In this document: one piece after another, positions 1 through 8,571 of the stretch
How the letters are laid out: every line of letters starts with the position of its first letter
How positions within the stretch are numbered: the stretch's first letter is position 1
Source: Silvibacterium dinghuense
GTDB lineage: Bacteria > Acidobacteriota > Terriglobia > Terriglobales > Acidobacteriaceae
Length of the DNA: 64,000 bases
Assembly (NCBI RefSeq): GCF_004123295.1
Contig: NZ_SDMK01000001.1
Coordinates: 1,488,001 to 1,552,000 of the forward strand
Direction: 5' to 3'
Program-made: the position numbers and the translations under genes
The notes under the pieces: generated by a model
What the model was told of the DNA's origin: nothing
The model's database searches: none
What the model saw: the letters and a program-made list of their open reading frames with translations, nothing else

Positions 1-730
1 AATGCAGCGTGTAGTAGGGGCGGCGATCCTCTTCGTTGATGTAACCGCAGAAATTGCCGCTGGTTACCTCTCCGGTCACGGTGCCGGTCGCCGCATCTAC
101 TTTCGTCTGCGCCGCAGTAGAGCCCACTTCCGAATCCGACGTCCGCACCAGCACGCGCGACGAGGCATCTGCCGGGAACTGGAAGGTGGCAACGCCCATG
201 CGCAGCGCAGCCGACAGACTCACCTCCACACCGTTCGCCAGCTTCACCCGATAGGAACCCGGCTCGGCCTTTTCATCTGCATGCGTGAAACCCGCCGCGT
301 AAGCGCGGCGATAATCGCTCGACGGCGACTTGTCGACAGCCACGGTGATCGGCATGAAAGGCACATCGCCCGAGCCGCCTGCGCAGCCCCATCCCTCCAC
401 GTTGGTCAGGCTGAAGCCGCGCAGCTCCGTCGCGCGATACTCATAGCCGCCAGGCGCCGCGATCGGCCGTCGCGGATTGACCGGCGATGCTTCCGGAGTG
501 AACTGCACCATGCCGAAGGGCATCGTCGCGCCCGGAAATACGTTGCCGCCATTCGTCGTACCGATCAGCTGATTCACATAGGAAGCACGGTCACGCTCCT
601 GTGCAAAACCAGCCGAGGAGAGCACGGCTCCCATCAGGCAGACAGCCAGCGTTTTTTTCCCGGCAGGGCGAAAACGGAGATAGGCGGAAACGATACCACG
701 GAGAGGGACAGAGCTGGCCACTGCATGCAT
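1..730 (-). CDS. GH92 family alpha-mannosidase, N-terminal part (partial)
   Basis: I translated this by hand; the frame is open from an ATG at 730 (reverse strand) to the left edge, so only about 243 N-terminal residues are present. An in-frame TAG lies just upstream of the ATG and an AGGA-type ribosome site precedes it. The protein starts with a basic segment and a hydrophobic signal peptide ending near SSAGFAQ. It continues with YVNQLIGTTNGGNVFPG, PFGMVQFTPE and GFSLTNVEGWGCAGGSGDVP, the typical start of glycoside hydrolase family 92 (calcium-dependent exo-alpha-mannosidases acting on alpha-mannosides). The product is expected to be periplasmic or secreted. It is divergent from vgrG and probably unrelated to the secretion locus. 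The catalytic C-terminal domain lies outside the window. Confidence 0.85.
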   Translation of the reverse strand, partial: MHAVASSVPLRGIVSAYLRFRPAGKKTLAVCLMGAVLSSAGFAQERDRASYVNQLIGTTNGGNVFPGATMPFGMVQFTPEASPVNPRRPIAAPGGYEYRATELRGFSLTNVEGWGCAGGSGDVPFMPITVAVDKSPSSDYRRAYAAGFTHADEKAEPGSYRVKLANGVEVSLSAALRMGVATFQFPADASSRVLVRTSDSEVGSTAAQTKVDAATGTVTGEVTSGNFCGYINEEDRRPYYTLH

Positions 731-1017
731 GCGTCCATCCTAATTGCTCCCCGCCCCGTCTGCACGCGCTTCCATGAATGCTCGAAACAAGCACCTTCCC
801 AGCCTGTACACCGGAGAGTGCGGATCACAGGCTTAAGAGATGGATTCCTCGTCGGGAAAAATCATTCTTTCTTCAGCCATAAAAATTCATCCTCCATTGA
901 CGCGATTTAACCGGTGATTTCCATATTTCAGGCGGTTTGCGAATTAACCTTCTTGCAATAGATTTGCGCGCGATTTCACGCATCTGACATTGCAAAAACA
1001 GTAACGAGGACATAATC
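731..1017. promoter_or_regulatory. Divergent intergenic region between the GH92 gene and vgrG
   Basis: These 287 bases separate two divergent genes and must hold both promoters. I see no convincing -35/-10 pair. A GAGGA ribosome site sits directly before the vgrG ATG at 1018. ORFs called across this stretch have no recognisable family and look like chance frames. Confidence 0.4.
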
Positions 1018-2580
1018 ATGCCCTTGCCTTCCGTAGAGATCAGTGGAAGCGTCCTGCAGCAATCCATTCTTGCCTCCGTGGAAGTCATCCAGGAGCTGAA
1101 TCAGCACTGGTGGTGCATGATCGTATGCCGCCAAACCGAAGATCAGCGTCTGGACGCGGAGGATCTCCTCGGGCAAACGGTGAAGGTCCAGACGACAGAT
1201 GAAGATGGCACTTCTCATGTCCACTTTTCCGGCTTCTTCTACGACGTCAAAATGGAATATGAGATATGGGGAAGCTATAAAGCTCAGCTCACGGCGGTGA
1301 GCGATAGTTACAAGCTGGATGTGACGGCGCGCAAACAGTACTACGCGGAGCAGACGCTATCCTCGATTGCCGGCACCATCGGCGGCCGCGACGGCATTCC
1401 GGTCAGCATCAATGCCGGAGGCTCGAAGGCGCTGAACTACGTGCAGTATGGAGAGACCGATTTCTCCTTTCTGAATCGCATTGTGGATGACTACGGTGCG
1501 TGGTCACGCCCGAACGAGAGCGGTCTCGAGGTTTACGACAGCTTTCAGAGCGGTGCCTCGTTGAACTGGCGGGAAGAAGGAGGGCTGGTCGAGTTCAGCC
1601 TCCAGGGCGCACTGGCTCCGGCAAGCTTCGGCGGCTCGCACTACGATCATCACCTCATGCAGTCGCAGACCTTCGACAAGGTCTCCAAGCCGCCGCAGTT
1701 TTTCGATGGCGGTCAGCGGCTCACCGGCGCAGTTCTCACTGCTTCACAGAACCTGCCTTCCGGATTTGAGCCGCAACGGGCTCGCGCCACCACGCTGGAT
1801 ACGTACAACGATCAACTGATGGCCGAGAGCGAACGCTCGATTGGCGGCGCCGTGATTGGCCGCGGCTGCTCCCGCAATCAGAACTTGATGGCCGGCAATA
1901 CCGTGACGATCAGCGGCGTGCTGGATGCCAAAGGAACATACGGGCTCGTGCGCGTGGAGCACCACTGGACTCCGCAAGGCTACGCGAACAACTTCCTCTG
2001 CACTCCCTGGATGCAATATCGCAACCGGCGCGCACCGGCTGCTAGGGTCTGGAGCGGGATCGTACCGGCACGCGTGGTGGATCATGACGATCCCAAGAAA
2101 ATGGGCAGGATCAAGGTACGGTTCTTCTGGCAGGAGATCGATGGCTCTACGCACTGGGCCCGCACTACCAGTCCGCATGCCGGCCCCGGCCGCGGCTTCA
2201 TGTTCATGCCGGAGGTCGGCGATGAGGTCGCAGTGGCGTTTGAGGATGGCGATCCGGAGCGTCCGGTCATCATCGGAGCGCTTTGGAACGGGGTTCACGA
2301 GCAGCCGCGCGATGCCTTCTTCGGCGGCGAAATCCCCAACAACGACATCAAACGCCTGCTCACCAAGAGCGGCAACCGCATCCAGTTCATCGATAAACCG
2401 GGCAAGGAATCCGTCGTGGTGGCGACGCCCAACAAGCTTCGCATTGCCATGCTGGAAAACACCGATGAGCATGGCCGGTCAACCATCCTGGTCCATTCCG
2501 AAGACGGTGATATCTGCCTGAGCGCACCCAACGGCCAGGTCCATATCCGCAGCAAGTTCTTCACCAAGGAGACGAACTGA
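1018..2580 (+). CDS. vgrG: VgrG / TssI spike protein of a type VI secretion-like system
   Basis: The 520-residue protein would form the trimeric spike at the tip of the Hcp tube. The N-terminal part (about 1-330) has the gp27-like phage-GPD fold signature, including a YVQYGETDFSFLNRIVDDYG segment. From about 345 there is a gp5-type OB domain: PARVVDHDDPKKMGRIKVRF, then MPEVGDEVAVAFEDGDPERP and IIGALWNG. The C-terminus is a short repeat-poor stretch (GRSTILVHSEDGDICLSAPNG) with no evident effector extension, so this is a structural rather than an evolved VgrG. A good GAGGA site precedes the ATG. It is the first gene of a plus-strand operon that converges on the main secretion operon, and it is the only VgrG in the window. 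Confidence 0.9.
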   Translation: MPLPSVEISGSVLQQSILASVEVIQELNQHWWCMIVCRQTEDQRLDAEDLLGQTVKVQTTDEDGTSHVHFSGFFYDVKMEYEIWGSYKAQLTAVSDSYKLDVTARKQYYAEQTLSSIAGTIGGRDGIPVSINAGGSKALNYVQYGETDFSFLNRIVDDYGAWSRPNESGLEVYDSFQSGASLNWREEGGLVEFSLQGALAPASFGGSHYDHHLMQSQTFDKVSKPPQFFDGGQRLTGAVLTASQNLPSGFEPQRARATTLDTYNDQLMAESERSIGGAVIGRGCSRNQNLMAGNTVTISGVLDAKGTYGLVRVEHHWTPQGYANNFLCTPWMQYRNRRAPAARVWSGIVPARVVDHDDPKKMGRIKVRFFWQEIDGSTHWARTTSPHAGPGRGFMFMPEVGDEVAVAFEDGDPERPVIIGALWNGVHEQPRDAFFGGEIPNNDIKRLLTKSGNRIQFIDKPGKESVVVATPNKLRIAMLENTDEHGRSTILVHSEDGDICLSAPNGQVHIRSKFFTKETN

Positions 2581-2582
2581 TC

Positions 2583-3308
2583 ATGACTGTCGTCATGGAT
2601 ACCGAAATCAAGATCGGTACGCGGACATATGGAACCAGCGATCATCTTCTTCCTCCGCTCGGTCCGCGCATCCCTTTCAACGGCTCGCCTGCGTTTCAGG
2701 AGTGGGACGAGGTCACGGGCAATGTCATGCGCGAGATTCGCGGCAACCTCATTTACAACCAGACCGGGAACATGACCAGCGTCCTCTCCGGCACGCTGGA
2801 TGAGCTCATCGAGACCGACCACATCTATCTGCTCATGGGGAATCTGACCGCGACAGTAAGCCAGAAGAGCAATCTCACCTTCTTTGGCCCCTACATGCAG
2901 TTGAACGGAAGCACCAGAACAGAGCACTTCACGGGCAAAGTGACGCGTCAGTATGAAGACACGCTTTCAGAGTCACAACCGGAGACTTGGCTGCAGTACT
3001 TCAAGGATATCTTCCACCGCTATGATTTCCGCGTTACGCTCTATGACGTCCTGAAGCTCGACGTCTGCGTGGCCGCGGTGAGCATCAATGGAGCCAAGTT
3101 TGATGTGAGCATGTGGAAGGGCGACATTAATATGTTCAAGCTCGACACCGCATCCATCGATGCCGAAATCAAAAAGTTCAAAGCGACGGTCAGCGCCTTA
3201 TGGGCAAAAACACTGGTAACCGGAGCACTGATTGCCGTGCTTCGCTTCGGTACGCCCTTCAAGCCCAACGCGCTGCCGGCTCCAACCCCAATTACACCGT
3301 TCGACTAA
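2583..3308 (+). CDS. Uncharacterised protein directly downstream of vgrG
   Basis: A 241-residue protein that I do not recognise. It starts two bases after the vgrG stop, so it is very probably co-translated. The middle is rich in Thr/Asn beta-strand-like segments (MTSVLSGTLDELIE, LTATVSQKSNLTFFGPYMQL). The C-terminal third has a predicted helix (DAEIKKFKATVSALWAKTL) followed by a hydrophobic stretch (VTGALIAVLRFGTPF) and a proline-rich tail. There is no signal peptide and no PAAR-type motif. Position suggests a spike-associated protein such as a tip, adaptor or cargo, but the sequence itself does not prove this. An effector role with a C-terminal membrane-active segment is an alternative. Confidence 0.6.
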   Translation: MTVVMDTEIKIGTRTYGTSDHLLPPLGPRIPFNGSPAFQEWDEVTGNVMREIRGNLIYNQTGNMTSVLSGTLDELIETDHIYLLMGNLTATVSQKSNLTFFGPYMQLNGSTRTEHFTGKVTRQYEDTLSESQPETWLQYFKDIFHRYDFRVTLYDVLKLDVCVAAVSINGAKFDVSMWKGDINMFKLDTASIDAEIKKFKATVSALWAKTLVTGALIAVLRFGTPFKPNALPAPTPITPFD

Positions 3309-3315
3309 GGAAGAT

Positions 3316-3963
3316 ATGGGCCTTCTATCTTCGGCAATTCAGATTCTTCATCCGGGAGGCGGCGATCTCGTTCTCTATTTCCCACCGGAATATCTCGCTG
3401 CGATTCCTCTCGCCCTCTTCGGCTTTCCCCTGGCTCTGGTCATGGCCATGCTGATCCGAAGCCAGGGGTTCAAGCCAGTTTCGTTTCTTCTGCTGCTCGG
3501 CTTCATCCCTGTCGGTTTGTTCTTTTACCTGGTAACAGGCTCATCGACCCTGACCTTTTCGCAGTCGAGCAGGAACCTCGAGATCAAGAACCGTGTCTTC
3601 TTTGTGACCAGCCGCAATGTCTATCCACTGGCCACGGTGGATCACGCCGAAGTACAGCAAGATGACGGACGCAGCCACATCCTCTACATCGCGCTAACAT
3701 CCGGCGAGCGCATTCCCACGGGCAGCGGGTGGAATCCTCGCAAAGGACACTTCCAGGCTGCGGATGCGATCAATCAATATCTCTCGCAGGTGAAGGGTCA
3801 GGCTGGAGCGATTCACCCCATGCCTGCCGGCGTGGCCTCACCATCAGCTGATTCTGAGATAGAGGCGGCAAAGAAGGCAGCCATGGCGCATGCTGCCAGC
3901 ACGCGTGCGCAGATCGTGCAAGCCGTCGAGCAGGCATCCAAGCCAGCAAAACAACCGCAGTAG
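3316..3963 (+). CDS. Membrane protein with cytoplasmic domain, T6SS-locus associated
   Basis: A 215-residue protein starting at the ATG at 3316, preceded by AAGGAAG; upstream codons in the same frame overlap the previous gene and are unlikely to be used. Two hydrophobic segments near residues 25-46 (EYLAAIPLALFGFPLALVMAML) and 53-73 (FKPVSFLLLLGFIPVGLFFYLV) predict an inner-membrane hairpin. A soluble domain follows (about 75-170) with a PH-like look (LEIKNRVFFVTSRNVYPLATVDHAEV, LTSGERIPTG). The protein ends in an Ala-rich helix. No family is recognised with confidence. Because TssJLM are absent, it is one candidate part of the envelope anchor; this is inference from context only. Confidence 0.6.
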   Translation: MGLLSSAIQILHPGGGDLVLYFPPEYLAAIPLALFGFPLALVMAMLIRSQGFKPVSFLLLLGFIPVGLFFYLVTGSSTLTFSQSSRNLEIKNRVFFVTSRNVYPLATVDHAEVQQDDGRSHILYIALTSGERIPTGSGWNPRKGHFQAADAINQYLSQVKGQAGAIHPMPAGVASPSADSEIEAAKKAAMAHAASTRAQIVQAVEQASKPAKQPQ

Positions 3964-3985
3964 ACTCCCCGGGGCCCGATCCGAC

Positions 3986-4912
3986 ATGAATCAGGAAGCG
4001 TCGAACAAGGAAACACGCAGCCGCCTCAATCCGGCCAGCGAGCAGGCACTGCTCCCGATCCGCAGGGCGCGCGATGTAAGCGCCTGCGCTCTCTACTGGC
4101 TGCCCGTATCCAACGTGCCCGCGTATGGACGCGAGCGCGACTGGTTACAGCATTTTTTCGACGAGCTCCACCTGGAACTTACAGTAGACAATCGGCTGCG
4201 GCAGGAGAGCTTTCTGCAGATGAAGCTGACTGCACCGCAAGGCTACGTGAAAGACGCCCTGCACCGGCACCAGACCAAGCTCATGCCCCTCATGGGATTG
4301 GGCCGCAAACCCAACGGAAAGATTCCGCCGATTCCGACAGAAGAAGATCTCGATCAGGTTATCAAGGGAAAAGCCAAGTTCGACTTCAATGAATATGTAG
4401 CCGATTATGTGTTCTGGTTTCTGGAACGCAACGAAGCTTGGAAGCGCGAGCTCTTTCTCGGCAGCGGCGGCTATACGATGATCTATCTTCCGCATGATCC
4501 GGCAACGACACCGCCGCCTATTCCGGACTATCCCGTGATCCGCGAGATGCCCGCGTTCAAAAAGTTCGATGCCGACGCACTCTGGCAGGCGACATTCCTG
4601 CTTGGCGACGCTTTCTGCGAAAAGAGCAAGCAGGTCTTTGGCAAGGGCCTGGAAGAGGAGCTGGCCTACGAGGGACTTACTTTCATCCTTCCCTTCTGGA
4701 AGGCGCGCGACTTTCTTGCAGCGGCTTCTGAAGAGCTTTCTCCGTGGTTCGAAGTCTTCGATATCTTCATCACTGAAAGCCCCGACGATCACGGCATGCT
4801 GATCGCCGCCAAGGATGATCTCGACGAGACACTTATCCGAGTGCTGGATTGTCTCCGCGCCAAGGAAGAGCCCCATCCTGTTTTTGAGCCAGAGTTGGAG
4901 ACACAACGATGA
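3986..4912 (+). CDS. Uncharacterised soluble protein, T6SS-locus associated
   Basis: A 308-residue protein starting at the ATG at 3986; an upstream in-frame start would overlap the preceding gene by more than 70 bases and is less likely. No signal peptide, membrane segment or known motif is seen. It is mixed alpha/beta and rich in aromatic residues. Its stop overlaps the ATG of the next gene (ATGA), implying translational coupling. Segments RLRQESFLQM, KLMPLMGLG and a C-terminal DETLIRVLDCL align by eye with parts of the following gene product, so the two may be distant paralogues that act together. Its role in the secretion system is unknown. Confidence 0.6.
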   Translation: MNQEASNKETRSRLNPASEQALLPIRRARDVSACALYWLPVSNVPAYGRERDWLQHFFDELHLELTVDNRLRQESFLQMKLTAPQGYVKDALHRHQTKLMPLMGLGRKPNGKIPPIPTEEDLDQVIKGKAKFDFNEYVADYVFWFLERNEAWKRELFLGSGGYTMIYLPHDPATTPPPIPDYPVIREMPAFKKFDADALWQATFLLGDAFCEKSKQVFGKGLEEELAYEGLTFILPFWKARDFLAAASEELSPWFEVFDIFITESPDDHGMLIAAKDDLDETLIRVLDCLRAKEEPHPVFEPELETQR

Positions 4913-5649
4913 CGGCTACCTGGGAGCTTGAGCAGTTACCAATTGCCGACAGCGAAGGCGAACCGCTTTCTGCACTTCGTATCTCCTGCAAATTTCCGGC
5001 ACCGGAGCAGCAGCGCCTGGAGCTCGCCGGCATGATCTCAGGCTGTCAACGCTGGCTGAAAGCGCACAGGACCGCACCTTTGCGCAGGGAGCTTTTCGTC
5101 CAGATGACTCAGCTTCCCCGTCCCGGCGGCGCTGCGCCACTGAGCCGCAACGCATCGCGCTGGATGCCCGGAATCGCAATGGGGGTATGGCCCGACCGCG
5201 AGCCGCCGCGGTCCATGCGCAAGGAAGACTTCACGCATCGGCCACCGAACACTCCATTCCCGAGACTGTCCGACGAGGCGCGCAGGATTCTTGCCAGATC
5301 CGAAGAGGTAAAGCTCGAAGTGGAATCAGAACTGAGTGGTTCCGGAGCTTTGCTTACCGTGATCGCGCCGGAGGGTTGGGCTGAAACAGATGGCAGGCAT
5401 ATCTCCGCAAAGCTCGAGGAGCGGATCGCCGATGAGGTCTGCCGCACTTATCCTCTTTTTATCCCGCTGTTCGACGCACACACGCTGACCCATCTCTCGC
5501 GGGACGAGCGCAATCAGTACCTGAGAGGGATCGAGCTATACATACGTGAAGACAGCCAGGATCGATCGGTCCTGCTCCTCTCCCGCACGCCATTTGAGGA
5601 AACGCTCGCGATGCTGGAGAGCACCGTCGAGACGACTGCCCCGGCATAA
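4909..5649 (+). CDS. Uncharacterised soluble protein, possible paralogue of its neighbour
   Basis: A 246-residue protein whose ATG overlaps the previous stop by four bases, so it is co-translated. It has no signal peptide or membrane segment. LRRELFVQM, RWMPGIAMGVW and a C-terminal FEETLAMLEST correspond in order to segments of the upstream protein, suggesting an ancient duplication. I cannot place either protein in a known family. It is the last gene of the vgrG operon and ends 39 bases before the 3' end of the oppositely directed PP2C gene, so the two T6SS operons converge here. Confidence 0.6.
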   Translation: MTATWELEQLPIADSEGEPLSALRISCKFPAPEQQRLELAGMISGCQRWLKAHRTAPLRRELFVQMTQLPRPGGAAPLSRNASRWMPGIAMGVWPDREPPRSMRKEDFTHRPPNTPFPRLSDEARRILARSEEVKLEVESELSGSGALLTVIAPEGWAETDGRHISAKLEERIADEVCRTYPLFIPLFDAHTLTHLSRDERNQYLRGIELYIREDSQDRSVLLLSRTPFEETLAMLESTVETTAPA

Positions 5650-5688
5650 AGCCCGTCGCTTGTCGCGCGATCCGTTTATCGTTCCACT

Positions 5689-6414
5689 CTAGTCGATCGT
5701 CACAACGATGCAGGTTGCGTTGTCAAAACCGCCGGAGTCATCGGCTGCGTGGATCAGGTGCTGGCAGGCCTGCTCTGGTGTAGCGGATGCGAGCAGCAGA
5801 GAGAGCATGTCGCTGTTCGAAAGCGCCTTGCAGATGCCATCCGTCGCGAGCAGAAAGCAGTCTCCCAACTGCACCTGCACCATCGTCACGGTAGGCACGA
5901 CAACATCGGATGCGCCGAGAGCCTGGGTAAGTGTGCTGTCGAGACTGGCAGCGTCCGCAGAACTGAGACGAAGCGGGTCTCTGCGGAGGATCTGCACCAA
6001 CTGGGAGTCATCGTCGGTAAGACGATGGAGGCTTTCACGCCGCAACAGATAGGCGCGGCTATCACCGATATGCGCGATCCACATGCGCGAGCCGTCAAAG
6101 TGCGCGGTGACGATGGTCGTACACATGCCCGCGTAGGCTTCTTCGCGCTGTGCGGCGCGAATGGACCTGTTGGCCACATGGATAGCCCTTTGCAGCTCAA
6201 AGCCTGCATCGTTGAAATCCTCTATCGAGTGCGGAAAGCGGCTGAGCACACAGTCCACTGCGGAACGGCTGGCGACCTCTCCCGCCGCGCGTCCCCCCAC
6301 GCCATCGCAGACAATAAAGAGTCCGCGATCTAAATCGAAGCCGAAAGCATCCTCGTTAGTGCGGCGGGCCCGTCCGCGATCGCTGGACCCAGCCGCTCGA
6401 ATGCGAATATCCAT
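5689..6414 (-). CDS. PP2C-type Ser/Thr protein phosphatase
   Basis: The 241-residue protein carries all the metal-binding motifs of the PPM/PP2C family: RRTNEDAF near residue 17, FIVCDGVGG near 34-42, IAHIGDSRAYLLR near 113-125, LLATDGI near 190 and GGFDNATCIVV at the C-terminus. It is about the size of bacterial single-domain PP2C enzymes and has no membrane segment, so it acts in the cytoplasm. It is the last gene of the secretion operon, just after an FHA protein; in known T6SS loci a kinase/PP2C/FHA trio (PpkA/PppA/Fha) controls assembly by threonine phosphorylation. The likely partner kinase here is the one at 24854. A TGGAGA site precedes the ATG. Confidence 0.92.
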   Translation of the reverse strand: MDIRIRAAGSSDRGRARRTNEDAFGFDLDRGLFIVCDGVGGRAAGEVASRSAVDCVLSRFPHSIEDFNDAGFELQRAIHVANRSIRAAQREEAYAGMCTTIVTAHFDGSRMWIAHIGDSRAYLLRRESLHRLTDDDSQLVQILRRDPLRLSSADAASLDSTLTQALGASDVVVPTVTMVQVQLGDCFLLATDGICKALSNSDMLSLLLASATPEQACQHLIHAADDSGGFDNATCIVVTID

Positions 6415-6432
6415 CGCGGATTTCTCCAGGTT

Positions 6433-8571
6433 CTATGCCTGTCCGGCGGGACGGCGACCGTAATCGAAACGCAGCTCCACGTTATTAGCGAGAGTGATGG
6501 TATTGCCACGCCGCAAGAGTCTCGGCTGTCCCGGCTGCAGCGGCTCGCCGTCTACCAGGGTTCCGTTTGCGCTCTTGAGATCGGTGATATAAAGCTGCCC
6601 ATTCTTACGCGAAACCTCGCAGTGAAAGCGGGAGATCGTGTGTTCGATGTCCTGGAGGACGATGTCGTTCTTGTATGTGCCGTTCTGCGGCACGGCTCCG
6701 ATGCGCACGGTGTCCTTCTCGATCGGATAGCTGCGTCCGACCTCGAAGCCACGCTTAACCTCGAGGTGAGGAAAGCGCTGCTGACGGCTGCGGCGCATCC
6801 AGAGAGCGGCAAGACCGAGTATGCCGACCAGGCCCGCTCCTCCACCCAGGAAGTACAACCGCGAGCGCACGGCTTGCGCCGCACTCAAACGGCTCCGCAG
6901 ATCGTGCACCGCGGGATTGCCGGGAGAGAGCTTCTCGGCTACAGCAAGTGCAGAGCTTGCTTCAGAAATCCTGCCGTTCAGGAAAGCCATACGCGCCTTC
7001 TGCAGGGATTCGCTGGTCTGCACCGCGCGGTTCTGTGCTTCCTGCTGCTGATTCACCTGCTCGTTCGCAGCATGCTCCTGCGCCTGCTGCGAGGCCTGGA
7101 TGCGCGCCTGCGCATCCTTGTATCCCTGCACGGCAACGGCGTTATAGGGATCGATCTGCACGACCTGGCCATAATCGTCGAGCTGCTGCTGCGGATCATT
7201 CGTAGAGAGAGCGTGCGCCATCAGCGCTGCAACTTTCTTCTTGTTCGCCTGATCTTCAGCATCCTTCTTGGTGGCTGCCTGCTGTTGCGCGAGAATCGCC
7301 TTCTCTGCCTCCGACGCGGGTGGCGGCGGTGCAGTTGCAGGCTGAGTCTGCGGAGCTGCCGCTACGACCGGAGGCGGAGGAGTATGCGCCGGCGCTCCGT
7401 ACAGCTTCGAAGAAAGCGTCAGGTAAAACATGCGGCTGACATTGATCTCGTCGCCGGCAGGCAGCAGCAGCGTAAGCGCGCCACCCGAGGTCTTGGCGCC
7501 CTTCAGAGGGCTCGCGTTCTCAGCGCGCGTGTCGGTATATACCGTTACCAGTGAGCCATCGATCCAGACTGCAAGCGTGCGGTCAGAGAAGACGATGGTC
7601 TGATCGATACTTTGAATCCCCTGCTGCGGATGCGGCGCGAGGCCATTGATCTGTCCAGCATTCGGGCCAATGCCAACCTCATAACCACCGCTGAGCTGCC
7701 CCGGCGAGGTTCGCACGGAGAGCACCGTCGTCGAATTGCTTTTCACAGTTCCGTGCGCCGTGATCTGCACGATGCCGTTTTCGAGATTGTTGCTGTACTC
7801 CAGGCCGCCGGGACCATCCACCCCGTGGATCGCGCCGGAAACAACACTCCATTTCGCCTCATGCGGCTTGGTCGAACCACCGCCGATACCGAAGGTGAAG
7901 GTTTTGGCCAAGTCATGGCCGACACCGCCCTTGGCATTCGGCGCCTGGGCGATGCTTTTCCAGCCGCTGAGATCGGTGCCGTTGAAGCTCTTGCTGAGTC
8001 CGAGCGGAGCGACCTTGACTCCGCGAATCTGCAAGGAGCCCTCACCCGTGGCGGTAAAGCCGATATAGCCTGCGCGTGTGCCGAGGTCTCCGGCGTTGCC
8101 GGAAGGCAGGCCATCGATCTTGACGTTGATGTGACCATGAGCCGCCTCGACCTGGACACGATGCCAACCCGGCGTCAACGTTGCGATCGATGAGTTGGAC
8201 AGCGTTTCAATGCCGCCGACACCGGCACTCGCGCCGGAGGGATCGAGATCGATCGTGAATCCTCCGCTGCCGTCGCGATCGGTCCAGAGGCGAAGCTTGC
8301 TTCCCATGCTTCCGCTGGCGTTGTACTCGAACTCAAGGTTCATTTCGCCAAAGGGCACAGCGCTGATCAGTGTGCGCTCGCCACTGCCGCCGGCCGTAAT
8401 CGCGCCGCCCGAGACATTCCAGCCTCCGTGCTGATTCCATCCCAGCAGCGATGTGCCATTGAACAGCTTAAGCGGTGCCTGGGCCCGCGCAGGTGCGCCC
8501 GTCAGGACTACGAGCAGCCCGGCAACCGAGAACCACAACCATGCGAAGATCGAACTCTTCCTGAAACCCAT
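6433..8571 (-). CDS. Membrane protein: two DUF1080-like domains, helical linker, TM helix and cytoplasmic FHA domain
   Basis: A 712-residue, unusually built protein. Residues 1-31 form a signal peptide ending in GAPARAQA. Two lectin-like DUF1080 (3-keto-disaccharide hydrolase-type) beta domains follow: the first opens with LFNGTSLLGWN near 36, the second with KSFNGTDLSGWKS near 194. A Pro-rich linker (about 398-420) leads to a long Gln/Ala-rich helical and TPR-like region. A transmembrane helix (about 572-592, LYFLGGGAGLVGILGLAALW) precedes a C-terminal FHA domain from about 600, with VRIG, SRFHCEVSRKNGQLYITDL and SANGTLVDGEPL, the canonical phosphothreonine-binding signature. The DUF1080 domains would lie in the periplasm and the FHA domain in the cytoplasm. 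It overlaps the clpV stop by one base (TAATG). Confidence 0.85.
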   Translation of the reverse strand: MGFRKSSIFAWLWFSVAGLLVVLTGAPARAQAPLKLFNGTSLLGWNQHGGWNVSGGAITAGGSGERTLISAVPFGEMNLEFEYNASGSMGSKLRLWTDRDGSGGFTIDLDPSGASAGVGGIETLSNSSIATLTPGWHRVQVEAAHGHINVKIDGLPSGNAGDLGTRAGYIGFTATGEGSLQIRGVKVAPLGLSKSFNGTDLSGWKSIAQAPNAKGGVGHDLAKTFTFGIGGGSTKPHEAKWSVVSGAIHGVDGPGGLEYSNNLENGIVQITAHGTVKSNSTTVLSVRTSPGQLSGGYEVGIGPNAGQINGLAPHPQQGIQSIDQTIVFSDRTLAVWIDGSLVTVYTDTRAENASPLKGAKTSGGALTLLLPAGDEINVSRMFYLTLSSKLYGAPAHTPPPPVVAAAPQTQPATAPPPPASEAEKAILAQQQAATKKDAEDQANKKKVAALMAHALSTNDPQQQLDDYGQVVQIDPYNAVAVQGYKDAQARIQASQQAQEHAANEQVNQQQEAQNRAVQTSESLQKARMAFLNGRISEASSALAVAEKLSPGNPAVHDLRSRLSAAQAVRSRLYFLGGGAGLVGILGLAALWMRRSRQQRFPHLEVKRGFEVGRSYPIEKDTVRIGAVPQNGTYKNDIVLQDIEHTISRFHCEVSRKNGQLYITDLKSANGTLVDGEPLQPGQPRLLRRGNTITLANNVELRFDYGRRPAGQA

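Noticed and set aside
2-910. 302-residue plus-strand frame at the left edge.
   Set aside because: Covers the GH92 gene read on the other strand, whose translation matches family motifs; the plus frame is Arg/His-rich without similarity.
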